Below, piece after piece: positions 55,952-64,000 of a stretch of DNA of 64,000 bases. Source of the stretch: Blattamonas nauphoetae (Eukaryota; Preaxostyla; Oxymonadida); NCBI GenBank assembly GCA_033064195.1, contig JARBJD010000049.1, forward strand, positions 186,001 through 250,000, written 5' to 3'. How positions within the stretch are numbered: the first letter of the stretch is position 1; every line of letters starts with the position of its first letter. The translations under genes and the position numbers were made by a program. The notes below the pieces were generated by a model. That model was not told the origin of the DNA. It searched no databases and saw only the letters and a program-made list of their open reading frames with translations.

Positions 55952-58720
55952 ATGTCTGTTGAATCATCCGTAACTTCATCTATCTTAAAACCCTCAAACA
56001 ATGAATCAAAACACAACCCATCTCGTCGTCAATCAAGTTTCTCCGTTATTTCATCATTTTCCTCGATCATATTCAATAGAACTGTTGCCTTCTCTTCAAG
56101 ATTCGTCATCTCTCGCGCATATGATGAATTTTTCTTTGTATACAGCTCAGAATTCTCTCACTGAAACACCACAGTCCTCAGCAGTTGGAATTCCTGCAAT
56201 TACTGATACCAAAGATGAAATGTTCCTACGCGAATGGGATCACGCACGAAAAGACCAAGATTCTGATTTGAAAACCCTTCTGACCCAAGTTGATGGCATG
56301 TTGGTCAATTCGTCTGGCCCTGGGCAGCAACAGTCCGGAATTAGCGCGCTTATTCATCAGCTATCCCAAAATGGATCTCAATATGGACCTGGACTCGGTT
56401 CCCATCAGTCTTCAACTGACAGGACAAAGCGACCTCAGCAAACCCAAACAACTGTCCTCTATCAAAAGAATCCGTACTCCTTTGCCCCAAAAAGAGTTGA
56501 ACGTGCACCATTGTATGTTCCTCCAACAGAACAGACCAACCTTGGACGACTTCAAGGAAAACGGTTGAATAACGCAATAGAATCTCTCAAGCTCCAAACG
56601 AGACAGAAATCGAAAAAGAATCATGAAACCAACCCCGACGGGAGATTTGGAGGCGACGACAGTTCTGATGACGCCGCATCACGTATCTTGGCGTTTGTTG
56701 ATGATCAAGGCCAATCAATCGATGAAGCTCCCACTTCATCAGTCATGGAAATGATTTATGAGAGGAATGACGATGAAAAACGACAAAAATCTTCTGTTTA
56801 TGACCGAATACTGTACTTAACGACCACTCCCGAACGTATTCCAAGCATGAACCAAGCGAACGAAGAAAATCAGACACTGTCAGAGAGAAAACGAATGTCA
56901 CTCAATCCTCCCCAAAAATCAATCGAATCACCGCTGACACGTCGATCCCGAACGAGTCTATCGCACCATTCGACCAGCTCACCACCGCCATCTCGGCTCC
57001 CTCGAATGTCACTCAATGGAGACGCAAAAGCGGCAGCATCAACTCCAACGCAACCCTCATCGTCTCTTTCATCCACTCCACAACCAGCTCTCTCTGACGG
57101 TGCTCCAAAATCTCTTGTTCCTCGACTCAAGTTGGGGCAGCTCACAACAACCTCTGAAATCTCAGCTTCAAACACACTCCGCTCAGTCACATCACTCGAA
57201 CAAACACAAACACACAGTGCGACTGCTCGTCTTCCACCGATCACCAGTCGAGACGTGCTGCATCCGAATGAGCGAAGGATGTCGTTCTTGGACCAGATGC
57301 GGATGAAGCGAGACCCAACACTGCCCCTCGCACTGACATCCCGCGAGTTCACTCAGCAACACCTCGACCACGCGAAAGGAGTGAAGAGCAGATTCACCAA
57401 GCAATCCAAGGACAGTCTCGAGTCCAAACTGGAAAAGCAGGCGGAGGACAGAATCAAGGATTCCCAACGCTCGCAAAGTCGTGCGGCATTTCTTGTGACC
57501 AGCGACGAGAAGAATCGACTGCTCCATCTCGGCATTCTCGTGCACACCGTGTCCCGCCTCGCCATCTTCACCGACACGCTGAGCGAGAACAGGAGTCGGC
57601 GAAGAGTGGAGAGGCAGATTGCTCGCATCAAGACCAAAGAACGCGTCAGTGTTGTCAGAAAGGATATCGCGGAGTGGAGAAGGAAGATGCGAGTGGGGAC
57701 GGGAGTGATCATTCGATGTTTGGGGCAGATGATGATGCAGCAGACGCTCAAAGCACGACGGGAGTTTGAACATGACATCAAGTCTTTCCTCAGTCAGGTT
57801 CGCCAGCGTGACCAATTCACACACAACGGAACGGCCCACCTTCAGAAAAGTTTGCTTCATTCTTCCGCAATTAACAATCTCTTTCAACAGTATATCGTGC
57901 ACAACTCATCACCAAGGATTTCCTTCAGTGTCAATCCGCCCGGATCCACGCGGCGAACGAGCTGGTCTGACTTTTTTTTCTTGTCATGCTGATTCAGTGG
58001 GCTCGCGTTGAATACAAAGTCCTTCACGCTCATCCATCGTCACCAGGCGCCTCTGAGGACAGCCAAGCGTCGCTCTCTCCTCAGGCTCCTCCCTCGTCGT
58101 CTCTCACACAGGCCATCCTCACCGCCAACCAATCTCGAATCAATGGACTTTCTCGGCCTGCCCAAGAAAAGGTGATCGCCAAGTTCGTCCGCACAATGAA
58201 GATAAAGACAGGAACACGAGGTCCTGCTCAGAGTCTCAAATCACCTCGGAAGAGGAGGGAGACAACCACTTGTGACGACGACCTCCTCCTTCCTCCGAAT
58301 ATGCACACCCTCACTGCACTCCACTCTGATCAGCCACGATTCACAGCATGGCCGCTGGTGGGGAAGGAGAAAAATCGAAGTGTGATGGAGATTCATGGCG
58401 AGGACGAGGCCAAGAAACAGCGGGATTGGGTGAGTATAGTCCCGGTCGCCATCAGACAACAAATCATCATCGATCGATTGGTCCAGTGGAGAAAGATGAC
58501 AATCCACAACATCGGAACTGCCCAGGAAATGAAGAAGAATGAGTCATCGTCTGCCTCTGCAGTTGGGAGTGGAAAGAAGTCTCGGAGAGATGTCTCCACC
58601 ATCCCACTGTTTCCGTTTTATGGTCTTCTCAACCAGGAAATTAAGCACATGATTCTTCAAGGGATGGAGGCAACTGTTCGAGGTCAGGATGGGGAATTGG
58701 AGCCCTTTTCGCCAAGATAG
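55952..58720 (+). CDS. Hypothetical basic protein with helical C-terminal half, 3 exons
   Basis: Unknown protein of about 885 aa. The first intron is 56037-56079 (43 nt, in phase), giving a start at 55952. The second junction is uncertain. The acceptor at 57997 (after a T tract ending GATTCAG) is good and opens the frame ending at 58720. An in-phase donor could be at 57930 (68-nt intron), but the closer GTCTGA at 57965 would be out of frame. The N-terminal half is polar and Ser/Pro/Gln-rich. From about residue 480 there are long basic helices (for example RRVERQIARIKTKERVSVVRKDI), followed by SRPAQEKVIAKFVRTMKIKTG. A cytoskeletal or calmodulin-binding protein is possible; no family is recognised. 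Confidence 0.55.
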
Positions 58721-58952
58721 AGTTTGTTTGAAGAAGGCGACTCCACTCATTTTCTCCCACATGCGATTGTGTTTTCTTTTCCAGCGTAATCGTCCCTTTT
58801 TTTCGTTCAGCAGATTATCTGCTGTGTTCGCTTCGGTCATCATTTGTATCCGAGCACTGTCCAAAATGAGTTTGGTGCCAGAAAACCAACTATTCACTCC
58901 CTTAATCGACATGAAAATAGAGAACAAAAAAGCTGAAATTTAAACATCATCT

Positions 58953-61900
58953 CTAGAAATCAGGAAAAAACTCTGACGAAATCCATTCCTTCCACTCTGG
59001 CTGAGGAGAAAGAGCGGTATTGAACGGAGAAAGATCTCCAGAATCAATGCCGTAGCTATCGTGGGCGCGGTCTTGGAAAGAAAGAGGTTGAAAGAAAAGA
59101 GAGTCAAGTTCCGATTCCTTCGGTTCGGAGAAAAGAAACTGGGACGGCGATGGCGGACCCGGAAAGTAGTCGGAGTATGGCATTTGGGGAGAGACAAAGG
59201 GAAGCGTCTGTGGGGCGGGTTCGAATTGAGGGAAGTCCATCGAGTGGGCGATGGGGGAGAGAGAAGTCGGGGGAGGGAGGACAGGCTGACGAGGGATGGG
59301 TGGGGGGAGAGCAGACATCGACAGATTCGGAAGAGGAGCCAGCAAAGGAAAGGGAGATGGGCTGTTGAACTGAAGAAAGTTGGGCAAGGTCACCCGAGGG
59401 GGACCAGCTGGGGGGAGAGAGAGTTGAGGGGGAAGAAAAGACTTTGTGGGAAGTGGGGTTAGCGAGGAGACGGGGCGGTGAAGGGGTTGGAGGTTGGGGA
59501 AAGGCGGGAGTGGTTTCACGTCTTGCTGTTCGAGCACAGTGGTCTTCGCTTGTGTCTCATTTTTCGCAGACGGCGTTGGGCGTGGCCTCTTCTGCTTCAT
59601 GATGGGTTTCATGGTGTTGTCTTCGTAGCTGTCTGAATCTCCATTCGCCTCCTTTTTCTGGCGTCGAGTTTCCTTCCATTTCGACCGCCTCTCTTCGGCG
59701 GCCTTCCTCACTTGCGACTCCAGCTCCTTCTCCTCGATCCGGATGCTTGGCTGGTGGAAGCAGTAGCACTGCATGTCGTTGTCATATTCTTCCCGCAGAG
59801 GATCGCCGCAGCACGAGTCCGCGTCACCCTCTTCCTCTTTCTGCTGCGAAGTCGGGTTGAACTGCACAGCGTTGATCGTTAGAGTATTCCGTGCTTTGTG
59901 GGAGGCTTTCTTGACACGCTTGTGGAGTGTGGCAGGGATGGCAGATTCTTCGACAGTCTGAACAGTCGGCGACAGAATCTCGAACACGAACGAGTGCTCC
60001 TTGACGCTGAGGTGGGAGGAGTGGAGGAGGTAGAACCGCACTGCTTTCAGGAACGGCACGGTGAGGTACGACGGAAGGGTGGAGGTGTCGGGATGGGGCA
60101 GAGCATAGCATTGCCAATCGTTCTCGTCCTTCGTTGTGCAGCAGACAACACCTGTCTCTGCGTCTCGGACGCAAATCTGCGATGCTTTCTCATCGGGAGT
60201 CTTGCTCTCCTCTCGAATCTGCATCGTCTCCTCAATCGCCACTTTGAAGAGCTCATTCGGACCTGCCCAGGTGTTTGGCTTCTGTTTGGAGGACGGCTGT
60301 GGGGTTGAAGAAGACTGTTCGGGTTGGGTCAGGCTGTGATCGGTGTTCGAGAGAGGAATGTGATGCGGTCTGCGCTTGTTCGTGCGGAGAGGAGAGTTTT
60401 GGAGCATGAGAGTGACGAAGAACTGAAGACAGTGAAGATACAGCCGATTCAGATGAGAGTGTCCGGCAGTGAAGAAACGAAGGATCTGGACGAGAACAAA
60501 GAAGGACCCGAAGCTCTGCCGAAGGAGAGCGAGTGGTATTGATGACAGAAGGCTTGGCCCTGCTTTTGGGGGCAGTGGGCTGGTGGTTTGAGTGTCTGAT
60601 GTTTCAGAGGATGCGTCAGACGCGGTTGCATCCACTGGCGTCTGGAGGATCCGAAGGAAGATGAGACAAGGAAGGAACATAATACGGTGGGAGAAGTGAG
60701 AATCACGGAATCCGAAGGAATGGAACTGCCCGAACAGAAATGTTGAAATTCGGACTGACTCGATCGCGTAGACGAGGGCCTCGTTCCATTGTTCTGCTGC
60801 TGTGAGCACAAACGCAGAGAACGAGGACAGAATCAGAAGAGCTTCCGGAAAGGCCCGGTTGGCGTTGTCGGAGGAACAGTGTGTGTATTTGGAGTTGAAA
60901 GTGGGGAGGGTGTTCTCCACAGCGTGAGGGAGGTGCATGTGATGCACGAACGGCGAGAAGTCGCGGGAGAGCGGGGAGTTGTGTGTGATCGACTCTGCAG
61001 CTGTTGTGGCAGCGGCGAGGATGAGCGATTCGTCATCTGAAGGGCTTCGCGACAACTTCAGAATCGAGTCGACGAGGGCAGTCTCGTCTGCATAGGGGCT
61101 CTCCCAGAACTCGTTGACGAATGTTTGGATGTTGATGTGTGGCGAATTTGCAGTGCAATGAGACGGCTTCTTGTGGTGTGAGATGGATGGGTGTGTGTAG
61201 TTCAGCGTGTACGGGATCCGTGCACGGTCTGTCGATGATGGGACGATGAATGGGTGTTGCGGAGTGATGAGGAGAGAGCTGTCGACAGTCGGGTCGTCGA
61301 TGTCAGCACCGCAAGGGCAGTGGAAGATTTCGCATTCTTCGTCCTTCTGCATTGCCTCCTGAGCCTTTTCTTCGGATTCGTAGAGTTTAGGCACAGTGAT
61401 CTTCCAATCGTCGAAAAGCGAGAGACATATCGACGCAGCGGGTGGCTGAGGCAGTTGGTTCAGAAACTGCAGCATGTCGGGCTTTGTGGAGGGCACCGCA
61501 TTTGCTGACGACGCGACCAACGAGACAACTGCGCCGTGTGCCACATCAGAATACATCACCACTCCGCGCCGTGTGCAGCCAAGACTGACGAGTGTCTCCT
61601 CAAACTGGTGGATCTTTTGGATCATCGCAGAGAGGGCGTTTTTGTTCAGGTGGACATCGCTGAAGCTGAATGACGATGTGATGTTGTGGAAGAACGGATT
61701 GGTCAAGCAGAAGGACGGTGGGAGAAGCGACATGAGCGAGGCGATGAGGGACCGCATGCCAGCGAGGAGCCTGTGACTCACACCGAGATGCGGGTGGAGG
61801 GAGATGGAGTACAGATGCTCGGCCTGTTCTTTTGTGGTCGAGATGAAGTTGGGATACGTGACAGACGGGATCCCCGCGTCGAAGGGGCAGAAACCGTCGA

Positions 61901-64000
61901 GTTCCGTCTGCCCTTTCTTCTCCTCTTCGATCAGTGCGCGCTGGTGTGCTCGCCGGGCAGCATTGAGTCTGCTTGAGTACGTCTTCATGTCCATGTTCAG
62001 AGCAGCCTCCACCGCGTCCTGATGCCGTCCCGACTCAGCTGCGAAGAACAGAGTGTCCAGGATGTGTGGGAAGCAGTGCCTCTCAAACAAGTGTTGCCGT
62101 TTGCTCGCCGAAAAGTTGGTCGTGTTGAGGTGGTGGTTGTGCTCGAAGAACGGATGGACAGTGGCGTACTCGTCCGTCTGACAGATCTTGCAGCTGAGCG
62201 TGTTGACAAACGAGGTGAAGGAGACGAGAGTGTGTTGAGACGATGAGAGCTTATTTGGCGGAGGAAGGTTGGTGCCGGGGTATTGGTTGAGGATGTGAAC
62301 CGAGTTGTCCAATTTCGGGACGTCTTCCGGGTGTTTGTTGTTCTCCGTCAGGAACTTGACAATCACACTCAGAAACGAGAAAGGCGGGACGGTGCTGAGG
62401 AGCTTGGTTTCTTGCAGCGGCGAATGGACAGCCTTGGTCGTCTGCCCTGTGTTGCCAGCTTGGATGTTGACTTGGAAGTGGAAAGGGACAGTGACTGGCT
62501 CCTCCTTTTCTGGTTCTGGCTTCTGCTCGAGTGGAGGGAGTGGGTCTGTCGAGATGGGCGGGAGGGGGTTGAGCTTGTTGATTGTGAAGGGTGACGGTTG
62601 GATCTGACTGTACACAGCTTTTTCTCTCTCCGGATCGCTGTGGAGTCTGTCCATGTCTGCTGTCGAGATGAGAGGAACAGACTGTTGCAATGCTTGTCCA
62701 ATTCGGTGGAAGGGGGTGGTTCCTGTGCTGTCTGCATGGCGGTCGAGAGGGTTGGAAGGGTGTTCGAGAATGGCGTGGAAGGGCGAGATGGACGAGACGA
62801 ACGTCTGTTCGAATGTCGCTGACCGGCAAAGTGTGTTGAGAATGCCCAAAAACTCTTGCTTCCGCCGATTTGGAGAATGGTCGGAGAATTCGAGGAGGAG
62901 ATACACGCCCCGGACAAACTCCAATTGGAAGGCAGCCTCAATCAGCTGTTGGGGTGTGGGTGTGCTTGTGTTCAAAACCGACAGGTTCATGCATGCCGTC
63001 TGAAGAAAGTGGCCGAAGATTGGTTTGGCTTCCTTCGAGATGGGGAGCTGGGTGTACTGCACACAGCAGTAGCTGTTCATGCACCCACACTCACAAATGC
63101 GCTTCCCATCTCGCATGAGACATTTGTGCTGAGGCCTCCCATGGTCAGCCTCGGGGCAGATGGAGATGAGTTGTCTTGTGTTCGGATCGTAGTTAATGTG
63201 TGAAAGGGCACAGAGGAGAGTCTCCTGTGATGGAATCGAAGAAAACACTCGATTATGAAATGTGTCCAAGGTGGTCATTTGAGTGACGACGTTATAAAGA
63301 CAGGAGGTGATCATCGACGCACTTTCGATGCACATTGCAGCGGTACAGTTATGCCCCAAGATCCTGGCAGCGAAGGCGACGATGGTATAAAACTGGAGTT
63401 GGAGGGCATTGAGGTAGAAGATGGTGAATAGTTCGTAGAGAGTGAACGAACTGAGCGAAATGGAATCTATCGAAGCAGAAGGGTCATTTCTGACTTTAGA
63501 GCGAAGAACTATTTGGGTTGGGTTTAGCGGAAAATGTTTGAATATTGGAAACACGTCAGAATAGACATTGAGAGTCGGGTTAATAAAGACTCGGAAGACT
63601 TCGAGGTAGAGCATCTTATTTTCTCCAACATGGAGGACAGGAAGTTTGAATAAATAGTTGTCACCGAACATATTTCGGACAAAGTGAACATTTTTGCGTC
63701 TTATTTCAGTCGTAGACATTTGTGGTTCTATGTTTCGTGGTTGTTCAGGTTCAGCAGACAGTATTGAAGCAATTACACTTGATACCGCGAGAATTTCTCG
63801 GTCAGTGCCAGATTTAAGAAGTGTTTGAAAACTTTTCGTGATATTTGAAGCAATTGCTGCATCTACTTTGCCTGAAAAAAGAAAAGAAAAAAAGGGAGTG
63901 AGAAAATGGATGGAAAGGAAAGGCCACGATAGTCGGAGGCAGAATAACAAATAATTCACAACATACTTGTCTGCTTTGGAGGCCCTCGTCGTTTCGTTGG
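58953..64000 (-). CDS. Large hypothetical protein, 5' end beyond the window
   Basis: Partial gene. One exon is 63871-58953; a 95-nt intron (63872-63966) leads to an upstream exon visible only as 64000-63967 (PTKRRGPPKQT). The 1638 codons seen encode a helical N-terminal region and a Cys/His cluster at about 63.05-63.15 kb (ICPEADHGRPQHKC, CECGCMNSYCC) that could bind zinc. Long helical segments with poorly conserved linkers follow, and the last 250 residues are Pro/Leu-rich (for example LPPPIPRQPVLPPP) and disordered. I do not recognise the family. It converges with the previous gene across 232 bp. Confidence 0.65.
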   Translation of the reverse strand, partial: NETTRASKADKYVVNYLLFCLRLSWPFLSIHFLTPFFSFLFSGKVDAAIASNITKSFQTLLKSGTDREILAVSSVIASILSAEPEQPRNIEPQMSTTEIRRKNVHFVRNMFGDNYLFKLPVLHVGENKMLYLEVFRVFINPTLNVYSDVFPIFKHFPLNPTQIVLRSKVRNDPSASIDSISLSSFTLYELFTIFYLNALQLQFYTIVAFAARILGHNCTAAMCIESASMITSCLYNVVTQMTTLDTFHNRVFSSIPSQETLLCALSHINYDPNTRQLISICPEADHGRPQHKCLMRDGKRICECGCMNSYCCVQYTQLPISKEAKPIFGHFLQTACMNLSVLNTSTPTPQQLIEAAFQLEFVRGVYLLLEFSDHSPNRRKQEFLGILNTLCRSATFEQTFVSSISPFHAILEHPSNPLDRHADSTGTTPFHRIGQALQQSVPLISTADMDRLHSDPEREKAVYSQIQPSPFTINKLNPLPPISTDPLPPLEQKPEPEKEEPVTVPFHFQVNIQAGNTGQTTKAVHSPLQETKLLSTVPPFSFLSVIVKFLTENNKHPEDVPKLDNSVHILNQYPGTNLPPPNKLSSSQHTLVSFTSFVNTLSCKICQTDEYATVHPFFEHNHHLNTTNFSASKRQHLFERHCFPHILDTLFFAAESGRHQDAVEAALNMDMKTYSSRLNAARRAHQRALIEEEKKGQTELDGFCPFDAGIPSVTYPNFISTTKEQAEHLYSISLHPHLGVSHRLLAGMRSLIASLMSLLPPSFCLTNPFFHNITSSFSFSDVHLNKNALSAMIQKIHQFEETLVSLGCTRRGVVMYSDVAHGAVVSLVASSANAVPSTKPDMLQFLNQLPQPPAASICLSLFDDWKITVPKLYESEEKAQEAMQKDEECEIFHCPCGADIDDPTVDSSLLITPQHPFIVPSSTDRARIPYTLNYTHPSISHHKKPSHCTANSPHINIQTFVNEFWESPYADETALVDSILKLSRSPSDDESLILAAATTAAESITHNSPLSRDFSPFVHHMHLPHAVENTLPTFNSKYTHCSSDNANRAFPEALLILSSFSAFVLTAAEQWNEALVYAIESVRISTFLFGQFHSFGFRDSHFSHRIMFLPCLIFLRILQTPVDATASDASSETSDTQTTSPLPPKAGPSLLSSIPLALLRQSFGSFFVLVQILRFFTAGHSHLNRLYLHCLQFFVTLMLQNSPLRTNKRRPHHIPLSNTDHSLTQPEQSSSTPQPSSKQKPNTWAGPNELFKVAIEETMQIREESKTPDEKASQICVRDAETGVVCCTTKDENDWQCYALPHPDTSTLPSYLTVPFLKAVRFYLLHSSHLSVKEHSFVFEILSPTVQTVEESAIPATLHKRVKKASHKARNTLTINAVQFNPTSQQKEEEGDADSCCGDPLREEYDNDMQCYCFHQPSIRIEEKELESQVRKAAEERRSKWKETRRQKKEANGDSDSYEDNTMKPIMKQKRPRPTPSAKNETQAKTTVLEQQDVKPLPPFPNLQPLHRPVSSLTPLPTKSFLPPQLSLPPAGPPRVTLPNFLQFNSPSPFPLLAPLPNLSMSALPPPIPRQPVLPPPTSLSPIAHSMDFPQFEPAPQTLPFVSPQMPYSDYFPGPPSPSQFLFSEPKESELDSLFFQPLSFQDRAHDSYGIDSGDLSPFNTALSPQPEWKEWISSEFFPDF

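Noticed and set aside
1-64000. Alternative genetic code with TAA/TAG as glutamine, known in some oxymonads
   Set aside because: Conserved genes end at TAA, TAG and TGA at the expected lengths, and in-frame TAA/TAG occur only inside introns.
1-64000. Transposon or viral insertions
   Set aside because: No transposase, reverse transcriptase, integrase or long terminal/inverted repeats seen among the open frames.

Overview
The window reads as nuclear DNA from a unicellular eukaryote with a very compact, short-intron genome. Its genes encode eukaryote-only machinery: a derlin, DAD1/OST2, VPS13, Mo25, a kinesin-7-like motor, APC11, a TRF4-type poly(A) polymerase, ARPC1, FKBP12 and a CSPP1-like protein. 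Every gene model closes on TAA, TAG or TGA, so the code is standard. GT-AG introns peak at 31-32 nt. A beta-helix-type surface protein, a kinase-like domain on a very long tail, and a bacterial-type aminohydrolase all suggest a metamonad flagellate. An oxymonad such as Blattamonas is my best guess, but this is inference from gene content and not proven here.

I count 23 genes, or 24 if one doubtful small ORF is real. Left part (1-7.2 kb): derlin (-), a two-TM hypothetical (+), DAD1 (+), a Pro/Gln-rich coiled-coil protein (-) and a free-standing SF3B1 N-terminal-domain protein (-). A 13.9-kb VPS13-type lipid-transfer gene (-) fills 7.3-21.2 kb. The middle (21.4-34.4 kb) holds a protein with seven F-x-P-x-[IT] motifs (+), Mo25 (-), kinesin (+), APC11 (+), poly(A) polymerase (-) and ARPC1 (-). 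From 34.4 to 47.5 kb eight to nine kilobases of plus-strand genes follow: phospholipase B-like, M49 peptidase, SsnA-like aminohydrolase, a disordered protein, FKBP12, a surface protein and a multi-exon unknown. The right part (47.6-64 kb) holds a predicted pseudokinase with a long tail (-), a CSPP1-like protein (+), an unknown basic protein (+) and a large gene running off the edge (-).

The genes do not form one pathway. Loose themes are ER quality control and glycosylation (derlin, DAD1), membrane lipid transfer and breakdown (VPS13, phospholipase B-like), and cytoskeleton and cell division (kinesin, APC11, ARPC1, CSPP1-like, Mo25).

Three genome-level patterns stand out. First, a motif close to GGGTYGATC lies 0-23 nt upstream of the start codon in 11 of 23 genes, on both strands, and looks like an undescribed core promoter or initiator. 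Second, introns crowd the 5' ends of genes, with multi-kilobase uninterrupted 3' exons. Third, four divergent gene pairs are separated by only 41-53 bp. Splice models below were worked out by eye from reading frame and protein family alignment. They are in phase unless stated.
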